Source: Staphylococcus piscifermentans
Lineage (GTDB): Bacteria > Bacillota > Bacilli > Staphylococcales > Staphylococcaceae
Assembly: GCF_900186985.1 (NCBI RefSeq)
Contig: NZ_LT906447.1
Coordinates: forward strand, 124,001-188,000
DNA length: 64,000 nucleotides
Direction: 5' to 3'
Shown: positions 16,907 through 24,476 of the stretch, in pieces
Numbering within the stretch: the first letter of the stretch is position 1
Layout: the number at the start of each line of letters is the position of its first letter
The notes under the pieces: generated by a model
What the model was told of the DNA's origin: nothing
The model's input: only the letters and a program-made list of their open reading frames with translations
Database searches by the model: none
Made by a program: the position numbers and the translations under genes

Positions 16907-17986
16907 ATGACAAAGACATTAGATTTATTAAAATCATTAATTGAATTTGACAGTTCAACTAAAGATGCAGCGAATAAAACACTTCAATTTTGTAAAGCAT
17001 GGTTGGAACAAGAAGGGTTAGAACCAGTACGATTAACCAACGATGGATTTGATTCTCTTATTTGTAACGTAGGGGCAGGAGAAAAAAGATTAATTTTGAA
17101 TGGACATGTAGATGTTGTGAGCGGTAATCCTGATCAATTTGAACCCAAGGTTGAAGGAAATAAGATTTATGGACGTGGATCTGCTGATATGAAAGCAGGT
17201 GTAAGTGCCATGATGAGTGCTTTGAGCGAATTACAACATAAAGATTTAGGAAATACATCTGTTCAGTTGCAACTTGTAACAGATGAGGAAATTGGCGGAA
17301 AACATGGTGCTAATTTCTTAACAGAACAAGGCTATTTGGGGGATTTTGTAATCTGTGGAGAGCCTACTCAACTTGGTATTGGTTATCAAGCTAAAGGGAT
17401 CCTGCAAATTGATATTCATTTAAAAGGTAAATCAGCGCATGGCAGCCGCCCATGGGAAGGTGATAATGCTATTGAAAAAGCATTGGAAACTTATCAAAAA
17501 ATATTAGAATTACCTTTTGCTAAAGAATCTACAGCATTATTTGATGGGCCGTCTATTAACTTGGCCAAAATCAGAGGGGGAACAGTTTATAACAAAGTAC
17601 CAGATGAAGCGGTCATTTCATATGATATACGATTTTTACCTGGCCAAAATGAAGAAGAAATTTTAAAACAGATTCAAACCATAACGGATGGTGAAATTTC
17701 GGTTCATTTATCAGGTGCTTCTGTGATAAATGAAACAGATAATCCATTAATACAAAAGCTAGTCAAAGAAATTTCTGAGGAAACTCAACAACCTGCTGAA
17801 ACTATCAAATTATTTGGACAGCATGGATTTGCAGACACAAGATATTTTGCTCGATTCGGCACACCTGCTGTTGAGTTCGGTCCTTCTGGTGCAGCATGGC
17901 ATGGGGATAATGAATATGCTGAAATTAACTCTATAGAAACTTACAAAAATATATTGGTGAAATTTGCAGAGTCTTATTCAAAATAA
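16907..17986 (+). CDS. M20 family metallopeptidase (ArgE/DapE-like), copy 1
   Basis: 359-residue cytosolic zinc amidohydrolase. Motifs: NGHVDVV (His and catalytic Asp), RGSADMKAG (bridging Asp), DEEIGG (general base Glu plus metal Glu), CGEPTQ and C-terminal EFGPSGAAWHGDNE (His ligand). Relatives remove acyl groups from amino acids (acetylornithine, succinyl-DAP) or cut dipeptides. It is divergent from the ANTAR-controlled operon, so hydrolysis of a gamma-glutamyl product is conceivable. A closely similar paralogue at 48428 makes the specific annotation unsafe. Ribosome site AGAGAAGG. Confidence 0.78.
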   Translation: MTKTLDLLKSLIEFDSSTKDAANKTLQFCKAWLEQEGLEPVRLTNDGFDSLICNVGAGEKRLILNGHVDVVSGNPDQFEPKVEGNKIYGRGSADMKAGVSAMMSALSELQHKDLGNTSVQLQLVTDEEIGGKHGANFLTEQGYLGDFVICGEPTQLGIGYQAKGILQIDIHLKGKSAHGSRPWEGDNAIEKALETYQKILELPFAKESTALFDGPSINLAKIRGGTVYNKVPDEAVISYDIRFLPGQNEEEILKQIQTITDGEISVHLSGASVINETDNPLIQKLVKEISEETQQPAETIKLFGQHGFADTRYFARFGTPAVEFGPSGAAWHGDNEYAEINSIETYKNILVKFAESYSK

Positions 17987-17995
17987 ATAATTCAT

Positions 17996-18034
17996 AAAGT
18001 ATGGATCTCTAGAAATAAGAGTATTCATACTTTT
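17996..18034 (+). terminator. Terminator after M20 peptidase copy 1
   Basis: AAAGTATG pairs with CATACTTT around an imperfect inner stem (GATCTC/GAGTATT), followed by TTTTAATTTTT. Confidence 0.65.
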
Positions 18035-18166
18035 AATTTTTATATTTTCGACGCTTTAACAGAATAAGCAGATTTATATATTGAATATTCACAATATTAA
18101 AACGATATGATATTCTATATCTACTTGAAAGGGGTTACAACAAAATATAGACAAAGGGGAGATTTT

Positions 18167-19474
18167 ATGAATTTAGCAATTTTAGGCTTTATCATGATTG
18201 TCGTCTTTATGATTTTAATCATGAGCAGGAAAATGTCTGCGTTAGTTGCACTCATCGTAGTTCCAGTAGTCTTCGGCTTGATTGGGGGATTTTATTCAAG
18301 CTTAGGTAAAGATATATTGGAAGGTTTGACTACTGTAGCACCTACCGGGATTATGTTAATTTTTGCAATACTCTATTTTGGGGTCATGATTGATGCAGGA
18401 TTATTCAATCCTATCATCAGCATAATTATGAAAGGTGTTAAAGGTGACCCAGTTAAAATCACTATCGGCACAGTTGCTTTAGCTTCAATTGTAGCGCTGG
18501 ACGGGGACGGCACAACAACTTTTATTATTACAGTAACAGCAATGATGCCGCTTTATAAGAAAATGGGGATGAACCTATACATATTATCTACTTTAGCGTT
18601 GCTCTCAATCGGAGTCATGAATATGACACCATGGGGAGGACCGACAGCCCGCGCGATTTCTTCACTGCAATTAACGACTGAAGAAGTTTTCACACCTCTG
18701 ATTCCAGTTATGGTTGCAGGTATCCTTTTTGCCTTCTTCGCTGCCTATGTTTTAGGTCTCAGAGAAAGAAAAAGAATCGGCATTCAGAATCATCTTTCAC
18801 TCACGTTAGATGAAATGAACAATGCGAATGGAACAAATGAAGAGGATAAAGAATTATTGAGACCGAAATTAACGATAATCAATACGATTTTAACAATTGC
18901 CTTGTTAAGTGCTTTGATTACAAGTTTCTTACCTATTCCGGTACTCTTCATGCTTGGTTTTGCAGTAGCATTGATTATCAACTATCCGCATTTGAATATA
19001 CAATCTGAGATTATTAAACGCCATGCAGGCAATGTATTAGCGGTGGTAAGTTTAGTTTTCGCTTCAGGCGTATTCACAGGTGTCATGAGTGGAACTAAAA
19101 TGGTGGACGCAATGGCCAGTTCATTAGTAAATATTGTACCAGATGCTATGGGAAATCATTTTGCATTAATCACGGCCATTTTAAGTATGCCATTTACCTA
19201 CTTCATGGCAAATGATCCTTTCTATTACGGTATTCTGCCTATTCTTGCAGAATCTGCACATCAATTCGGGATTTCTAAAGCCATGATGGCAAGAGCTTCT
19301 ATTTTAGGTCAGCCTTTGCATGTGCTAAGTCCATTATATGCGGCCGGTTATTTATTGGTAGGTATGCTCGGTATCGATTATGGTACTAATCAGAAAGTTG
19401 TAATGAAGTGGGCAATCGGCTCTTCATTGTTTATGATCTTAGTGGCTGGTTTAATAGGAATTATTACATTTTAA
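18167..19474 (+). CDS. CitMHS-family citrate/organic acid transporter
   Basis: 435-residue membrane protein with about 12 hydrophobic segments. Features typical of CitMHS (citrate-Mg/H symporters) are the FGVMIDAGLF stretch, ALDGDGTTTFIITVTAM, MNMTPWGGPTARA and MANDPFYYGILPI. It brings in citrate with a metal ion or a related organic acid; the specificity is not visible. Start ATG 18167 follows AAAGGGGAG; an upstream in-frame ATG at 18107 lacks a ribosome site. Single gene with its own terminator. Citrate use fits the other catabolic genes near it. Confidence 0.82.
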   Translation: MNLAILGFIMIVVFMILIMSRKMSALVALIVVPVVFGLIGGFYSSLGKDILEGLTTVAPTGIMLIFAILYFGVMIDAGLFNPIISIIMKGVKGDPVKITIGTVALASIVALDGDGTTTFIITVTAMMPLYKKMGMNLYILSTLALLSIGVMNMTPWGGPTARAISSLQLTTEEVFTPLIPVMVAGILFAFFAAYVLGLRERKRIGIQNHLSLTLDEMNNANGTNEEDKELLRPKLTIINTILTIALLSALITSFLPIPVLFMLGFAVALIINYPHLNIQSEIIKRHAGNVLAVVSLVFASGVFTGVMSGTKMVDAMASSLVNIVPDAMGNHFALITAILSMPFTYFMANDPFYYGILPILAESAHQFGISKAMMARASILGQPLHVLSPLYAAGYLLVGMLGIDYGTNQKVVMKWAIGSSLFMILVAGLIGIITF

Positions 19475-19491
19475 ATTAAAAAGGAACACAT

Positions 19492-19529
19492 AAGGTGGTA
19501 ATTGCAATTTAAAGAATTACCATCTTTTT
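19492..19529 (+). terminator. Terminator after the CitMHS transporter
   Basis: 12-bp stem AAGGTGGTAATT/AATTACCATCTT with one G-U pair, then TTTTT. Confidence 0.85.
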
Positions 19530-19596
19530 ATTTGTCAAACAATTCCGAAAAATGATACCGTATTGCTAATTAAACAAAAATGAGGGAGGTAATAGT

Positions 19597-20511
19597 ATGC
19601 AACAACAATCAAAATGGAGACCCTATATTTTAACAATAATAGGTGCAGCTTGTTGGGGAGTAATCGGGTTGTTTATTCAACCACTGTATGACAGAGGGTT
19701 TACAGCTTGGGATGTGGTTACTATTCGAGGAGTATTGACGTTTATTTTTTTAATAGTTTTTATGCTGGCATCAAATCCGAAATCTTTGAAAACAAGATGG
19801 CAAGATCATGTTTATTTTGCGGGTGCAGGAATTTTAAGCATGGTATTTTTCAATTATTTGTATTTTGAAACATTTTCACAGTCATCTTTATCGCTCGCGG
19901 TAACTTTGCTTTATACAGGTCCTATCTTTGTAACTTTACTTAGTCGAATTTTCTTCAAAGAGCCTTTGAATTCTAATAAAATTATTGCGTTGATTTTAGC
20001 TATAACAGGATGTGGTTTTGTTGTTGGATTATTACCTTCATTTAAAGTAGAAGTAAGCACGAAAGTGATTATAACAGGCATTCTTTCAGGGGTATGCTAT
20101 TCACTTTATACAATTTTCACAAAGCCTGTGACTAAGCGTTATTCTGCTTTAACGATTACGACTTATAACTTTCTATATACTAGTCTATTTATGTTGATTT
20201 TCAGTAAAACAACTTCTAAAATTGAAAAATTTGCACATCCAGATGTTATTGGTGCATCCATTGGCTTAGCATTTATTTCAACAGTAATGGCTTATGTACT
20301 TTATACAGCAGGTCTTAAACATTTAGAAGCGAGCAAAGCTTCAATTCTCGCAACACTCGAACCAATTGTAGCGATTTTAACTGGAGTAATTTTCTTAGGT
20401 GATGTATTAAATACGTGGCAAATTTCAGGAATTGTCACTGTAATGTGTGCGGCTGTGATTGTCGGTAGAAATCCTCGAGTGAAAGGACAGGAAGCTTTAA
20501 GTAGATATTGA
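19597..20511 (+). CDS. EamA/DMT-family transporter
   Basis: 304-residue membrane protein with two EamA repeats of five hydrophobic segments each: GAACWGVIGLFIQPL opens the first, and a second begins near IITGILSGVCYSLYTIFTK. The terminal GLKHLEASKASILATLEP element is typical of drug/metabolite transporters. The family exports or imports amino acids and small metabolites; the substrate is unknown. Ribosome site GAGGGAGG. It lies upstream of a TetR gene in the same direction, which might regulate it, but a weak hairpin separates them. Confidence 0.8.
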   Translation: MQQQSKWRPYILTIIGAACWGVIGLFIQPLYDRGFTAWDVVTIRGVLTFIFLIVFMLASNPKSLKTRWQDHVYFAGAGILSMVFFNYLYFETFSQSSLSLAVTLLYTGPIFVTLLSRIFFKEPLNSNKIIALILAITGCGFVVGLLPSFKVEVSTKVIITGILSGVCYSLYTIFTKPVTKRYSALTITTYNFLYTSLFMLIFSKTTSKIEKFAHPDVIGASIGLAFISTVMAYVLYTAGLKHLEASKASILATLEPIVAILTGVIFLGDVLNTWQISGIVTVMCAAVIVGRNPRVKGQEALSRY

Positions 20512-20528
20512 TCTTTGATGTACAAAAA

Positions 20529-20552
20529 TGTTTCGCGTGAAACTTCTTTTTT
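20529..20552 (+). other. parS-like palindrome, or weak terminator, after the EamA gene
   Basis: TGTTTCGCGTGAAACT (20529-20544) matches 14 of 16 bases of the Spo0J/ParB parS consensus TGTTNCACGTGAAACA. It is followed by TTCTTTTTTT. The stem GTTTC-GCGT-GAAAC is only 5 bp, so it could be a weak terminator instead. Confidence 0.4.
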
Positions 20553-20674
20553 TATACACTGTATATTTAACTGTACAATGTAGTATAAATGTGCTTAAAT
20601 AGCAGTATAATCGAATGTAAAAAGATAGTGGATGCTTTACTGAAGTAAGTACATTAGAAAGAGTGAATAAAATA

Positions 20675-21226
20675 ATGAATAAATTAGATTTGCGCGTTGT
20701 ACGTACAAGAAAGTTATTGTTGAATGGGTTATATGAACTTTTAGAGGAGAAAGAGTTTTCTAAGCTTACCATCGACCAGATATGTGACCGTTCTATGGTT
20801 CACCGTACAACGTTTTACAAACATTTTCACGATAAATATGCGTTATTAGAATTAATGTTGAATAATCTAAGTGAAAAATATTTTTCTTATGAATTTAAAG
20901 AACGTATTAATCATCCGTTCAGAGTGACAGAAAAAGGATTTGAAGGGGCTAAGGATTTTCATCGTATCTTAGAAAAGCAGAAAGAAGATAAAGAGTTCAA
21001 CGATTTAATGTTTTCACAATTCATCAAGTTATTACAAAAAGACATCCAAGAAAATATTGATCAAATAGATAAAGATCCTGCCATACCAGATGCTTTGGTG
21101 TTCTATCTTTATGGTGGAGCGATCAAAGGATTTTCTAATTGGATAGAAAATAGTAGTGCTAAAATATCAGCAGAAGAAGCTGATACGTTATTCCATAAAA
21201 TGGTTAACATCAAAGCAAAAGAGTAA
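20675..21226 (+). CDS. TetR-family transcriptional regulator
   Basis: 183-residue regulator. The N-terminal TetR helix-turn-helix is clear (FSKLTIDQICDRSMVHRTTFYKHFHDKYAL, residues about 25-55), followed by an all-helical ligand domain of the TetR_C_7/DhaS-like kind. Ligand and target are unknown; the upstream EamA transporter is a candidate target. The start is uncertain: ATG 20675 was chosen because of the downstream family N terminus, while GTG 20663 is in frame. Neither has a strong ribosome site (GAAAGAG). Strong terminator downstream. Confidence 0.78.
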   Translation: MNKLDLRVVRTRKLLLNGLYELLEEKEFSKLTIDQICDRSMVHRTTFYKHFHDKYALLELMLNNLSEKYFSYEFKERINHPFRVTEKGFEGAKDFHRILEKQKEDKEFNDLMFSQFIKLLQKDIQENIDQIDKDPAIPDALVFYLYGGAIKGFSNWIENSSAKISAEEADTLFHKMVNIKAKE

Positions 21227-21237
21227 ATACTTTATAG

Positions 21238-21274
21238 AAAGGCGTAATTGCAAGATATGCAGTTGCGCTTTTTT
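21238..21274 (+). terminator. Terminator after the TetR gene
   Basis: 15-bp stem AAAGGCGTAATTGCA/TGCAGTTGCGCTTT with a T tract. Confidence 0.85.
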
Positions 21275-21281
21275 GTAGGTA

Positions 21282-21319
21282 AGACTTCGGGTTGTCTGAT
21301 GTTAGACTGTCGGAAGTCT
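21282..21319. repeat. 38-base inverted repeat of unknown role
   Basis: AGACTTC (21282-21288) and GAAGTCT (21313-21319) enclose a second nested pair, GTCT/AGAC. No T tract follows, and it lies between a terminator and the promoter of the next gene, so it may be an operator or a structured leader. Confidence 0.4.
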
Positions 21320-21456
21320 AGAAATGACTCAATGAAAACAAAACAAGTTACTAAAATTATTAAGTGTTTTTACAATTAATGTTTATATCAATATAGCTTC
21401 TATTCATCAATTTAATTATAATAGAGATGAAACTAACATTAAGGGGAAAACAACTT

Positions 21457-22023
21457 ATGAATAAACGTACACGATCTCCGCGAACTATAATTCTTTGGGT
21501 TATTTTAGGAATAATTGGAATAGCTCTCGTAATAAGCATAATATATTTCGCTTTTGCGCTTTTTGACAATAGAAATGATGACTCTAGTGAACCTAAACAT
21601 GAAACAATTCAGCAGACACCGAATAGTAAGAAAGTTGCTATTAAGGTAGACACACCACAATTCAGTCAGGAATTTATGCAGACACCGCAAACAGAAGGAT
21701 ATAAAGGATTTAAAATTGGAGCTTCAAAAGAACAGATTGAAAAGAGATTTGGTAAGTCAGAGGGTACGAGAGAAATTAATGGTAATGACGCCCAGCAGTA
21801 TGGTGATATAGCCGTAACATATAACCAGGATGATAAAGTGGCTCATGTCTATGTAACTCCAAGGCAAATGACTAAAAAAGCTTTTACCGATTTTTATAAC
21901 GAACCTGCTCAAATAAGAGGCGACATTTGGTATTACGATTATAATATATATGATGGTTTCAGTATTAAAGTATTTACAAGTCGTCAATACATTAAAGCGA
22001 TAGAAAATGTACCGCAAAGGTGA
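21457..22023 (+). CDS. Membrane-anchored protein with a C-terminal domain shared with the zinc-ribbon protein at 54219
   Basis: 188 residues: one N-terminal transmembrane helix (IILWVILGIIGIALVISIIY), a polar linker, then a domain of about 125 residues predicted outside the membrane. That domain aligns clearly with the C-terminal domain at 54219: YKGFKIGASKEQIEK against YEGFYIGDSKDSIEK, HVYVTPRQMT against HVYVVPSDMT, GDIWYYD against GDTWYYD, KAIENV against KAIENI. The zinc ribbon of the paralogue is missing. The function is unknown. Start ATG 21457 follows AAGGGGAAA; ATG 21427 precedes that ribosome site and is not used. Confidence 0.75.
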   Translation: MNKRTRSPRTIILWVILGIIGIALVISIIYFAFALFDNRNDDSSEPKHETIQQTPNSKKVAIKVDTPQFSQEFMQTPQTEGYKGFKIGASKEQIEKRFGKSEGTREINGNDAQQYGDIAVTYNQDDKVAHVYVTPRQMTKKAFTDFYNEPAQIRGDIWYYDYNIYDGFSIKVFTSRQYIKAIENVPQR

Positions 22024-22036
22024 ATATTGGAAAATC

Positions 22037-22074
22037 AACTGCAAAGTGAGAGCAATCTCGTTTTGCAGTTTTTT
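22037..22074 (+). terminator. Terminator before the capsule locus
   Basis: AACTGCAAA pairs with TTTTGCAGTT around an inner GAG/CTC stem, followed by TTTT. Confidence 0.85.
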
Positions 22075-22221
22075 CAGCTTAAAATTAAAGTGAATGTAAA
22101 GAGAAGATTAATATTCTCTTTAGTTTTTAAAGGTTTGTTGATATTAATTTTTTATTGGAATATTGTAAAGAAATAGCAGGAATTGTATGGAGATAAAAAT
22201 CTTTTTGAAAAATGTTTGAAA

Positions 22222-22256
22222 TTTACATACAAAAGAGGGAGACAATACTATATAAT
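22222..22256 (+). promoter_or_regulatory. Probable promoter of the capsule operon
   Basis: TTTACA (22222-22227), 18 bases, TACTAT (22246-22251) with an adjacent TATAAT (22251-22256). It lies in the 267-base gap between the preceding stop and capA; the first gene has GGAGGG just before ATG 22291. Confidence 0.4.
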
Positions 22257-22290
22257 AATTTTAACAATACATATATTGCGGAGGGAAATT

Positions 22291-22956
22291 ATGGAAAAAA
22301 CAATTGACTTAAGTAAGTTAATAAAAATACTTAAGAAAAATTTGAAATGGTTGATTATCTTACCAATAATTTTTTTAGTGATTAGTTTGATTTTTACTTT
22401 TACTTTTGTAAAGCCTAAATATTCGGCTTCTACTCAAGTATTAGTAAATCAAAAACAAATGGATAACCAGGTAATGGCCCAACAAGTCCAATCAAATATA
22501 CAACTTGTAAAAACTTATTCGGAAATTATTAAAAGCCCAAGAATTTTAGATAAAGCTTCAAAAAAATTAGATGGTAAATATTCAAGTGGAGATCTTTCTA
22601 ACATGCTTACTGTAACAAATCAGGCAGAATCCCAAATAATGGACATTTCTATTGTAAGTGGAAGTAAGAAAGAGTCTAAAAAAATTGCAAATACTATTGC
22701 AGAAGTATTCAGTAAAGATGCTGATAAAATAATGAACATTGATAATGTTTCTATACTTTCGAAAGCAGAAACAGTAAAACAAGTTTCACCTAAACCTTTA
22801 ATCAGTAGCATTGTAGCCTTATTATTAGGTTTATTAATAGCTTTATTAATTATATCTCTTAAAGAAGTGTTTGATAAGAGAATTAAAACAGATGAAGATG
22901 TTGAAGAGATTTTAAATTTACCAGTATTAGGTTCAATTCCTGATTTAAAAAAGTAA
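22291..22956 (+). CDS. capA: Capsule chain-length regulator / tyrosine kinase adaptor (CapA, Wzz family)
   Basis: 221-residue membrane protein with a Wzz-type layout: a short cytoplasmic N terminus, transmembrane helix 1 (residues about 25-46), an extracellular helical region, a proline-containing segment (VSPKPLISS) and transmembrane helix 2 (about 170-190), then a cytoplasmic tail. In staphylococci CapA activates the BY-kinase CapB and sets polymer length. Start ATG 22291 follows GGAGGG; an in-frame ATG at 22183 has no ribosome site. First gene of a 13-gene operon with capB 18 bases downstream. Confidence 0.85.
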   Translation: MEKTIDLSKLIKILKKNLKWLIILPIIFLVISLIFTFTFVKPKYSASTQVLVNQKQMDNQVMAQQVQSNIQLVKTYSEIIKSPRILDKASKKLDGKYSSGDLSNMLTVTNQAESQIMDISIVSGSKKESKKIANTIAEVFSKDADKIMNIDNVSILSKAETVKQVSPKPLISSIVALLLGLLIALLIISLKEVFDKRIKTDEDVEEILNLPVLGSIPDLKK

Positions 22957-22974
22957 AGGAGAATATTAAACAGT

Positions 22975-23694
22975 ATGAGTAAGAAAAAGAAAATAAACAA
23001 TGAAAAAATGAGCCCTCTGATTGCATACGATAACCCTCGTTCAGTAACGAGTGAAAAATTCAGAGGAATTCGTACAAATATTATGTTTTCAACAGCAGAT
23101 ACAAATGTAAAAACTGTAGTATTCACATCAGAAAAACCTGCAGCAGGTAAATCAACAATTTCAGCTAATGTTGCTGCTACATATGCTCAAGCTGGATATA
23201 AAACTTTACTTATTGATGGGGACATGAGAAAACCAACACAACAATATTTTTTCAGTAAATCTAACATTGATGGTCTATCGAATCTCATTATTGGAAAAAC
23301 CTATTTAGCAAAGGCAGTAAATAAAACTGAAATAGAGAATCTAGAGGTGCTTACTTCTGGTCCTATTCCACCAAACCCATCTGAATTAATCGGTTCTCAT
23401 CAAATGGTTGATCTTCTTGAAGAATTAAAAGAATTGTACGATTTCATCATTATTGATACTCCACCTGTTAACACAGTTACAGATGCTCAGTTATATGCAA
23501 AATTAGCAAAGTATGTTGTTTATATTATTGATTCGAAAAATAATGATCGTAATAGCGTAAAAAAAGGTAAAGAATTAATTGAAAAAACCGGAGCTAAGAT
23601 TTTAGGAGTAGTTTTGAATAAAACTGTAAAAGAAGAAGGATCAAGCTATTATTCATATTACGGAGAGAATGAAAATGGAGAGAAAGAAAAATGA
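22975..23694 (+). CDS. capB: Capsule BY-type tyrosine kinase (CapB)
   Basis: 239-residue cytosolic bacterial tyrosine kinase. Walker A in KPAAGKSTISANVA, Walker A' in LLIDGDMRKP, Walker B in FIIIDTPP, and a short C-terminal tyrosine cluster (SSYYSYYGE) that is autophosphorylated in homologues. It needs the CapA partner encoded upstream and is reversed by the phosphatase encoded downstream, which overlaps it by four bases (ATGA). It controls polymerisation and export of the polysaccharide made by the following genes. Confidence 0.88.
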   Translation: MSKKKKINNEKMSPLIAYDNPRSVTSEKFRGIRTNIMFSTADTNVKTVVFTSEKPAAGKSTISANVAATYAQAGYKTLLIDGDMRKPTQQYFFSKSNIDGLSNLIIGKTYLAKAVNKTEIENLEVLTSGPIPPNPSELIGSHQMVDLLEELKELYDFIIIDTPPVNTVTDAQLYAKLAKYVVYIIDSKNNDRNSVKKGKELIEKTGAKILGVVLNKTVKEEGSSYYSYYGENENGEKEK

Positions 23695-24455
23695 TAGATA
23701 TCCATAATCACGTATTACCCAGATTAGACGATGGACCAAAAAACGAAGAGGAAATGATGAAATTATTAAAACAGGCTTCAAGTCAAGGAATTACTGGTAT
23801 TGTTGCGACCCCTCATCATTTACATCCAAGTTATAGTAATGAATTCAATGATATAGAGAAGCAAGTTGAAAAACTAAATGACAAAACAGAAATTAAAGAG
23901 TTAGGCTTAACACTTTATCCTGGGCAAGAAGTTAGAATTACAGACCAAATTTTCAAGGAAATAGATGAAAATAAGATTCATGGAATTAATTATACTAACT
24001 ATATTTTAATAGAGTTACCTTCAGGAGAAGTTCCACATTACACGAAACGGGTAATCTATGAACTTCAAACTAAAAGCTTTATTCCAGTTATTGTACATCC
24101 GGAACGTAATAAAGCAATTGCTAAGGATATTAATTTGTTATTTGAGCTTATTAATATAGGGGCATTAAGTCAAATTACAGCATCTTCTTTAACGGGTGAA
24201 ATGGGTAGAAATATACAAAATTTAGTATTCAAAATGATTGAACACAACCTTGTTCATTTTGTTGCTTCTGATGCCCATAGAGTTAGTCAACGACCGTTTG
24301 GATTTAAAGAACTTTTTTCAACATCAAAAATTAAAAAATATGAAAATGAGATAAACATCTTTCTCGATAATAATAAAGCTTTAGTTTCTAACGAAAATGT
24401 TAAGAAATATAGACCGGTAGAATATAAAAAGAAAAAAATTTTAGGTTTATTCTAA
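23691..24455 (+). CDS. capC: PHP-type protein tyrosine phosphatase (CapC/CpsB)
   Basis: 254-residue metal-dependent phosphatase of the PHP family. The N-terminal metal motif is MIDIHNHVLPRLDDGPK, then GIVATPHH, PGQEVR, VHPERN and ASDAHR, all placed as in CpsB/CapC. It removes phosphate from the CapB tyrosine cluster. Translation is probably coupled through the ATGA overlap with capB. Confidence 0.87.
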   Translation: MIDIHNHVLPRLDDGPKNEEEMMKLLKQASSQGITGIVATPHHLHPSYSNEFNDIEKQVEKLNDKTEIKELGLTLYPGQEVRITDQIFKEIDENKIHGINYTNYILIELPSGEVPHYTKRVIYELQTKSFIPVIVHPERNKAIAKDINLLFELINIGALSQITASSLTGEMGRNIQNLVFKMIEHNLVHFVASDAHRVSQRPFGFKELFSTSKIKKYENEINIFLDNNKALVSNENVKKYRPVEYKKKKILGLF

Positions 24456-24476
24456 AAAAGAAATAGGGGATTTACA

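Noticed and set aside
22183-22290. N-terminal extension of CapA from ATG 22183
   Set aside because: The region contains the likely promoter and lacks a ribosome site; GGAGGG precedes ATG 22291.
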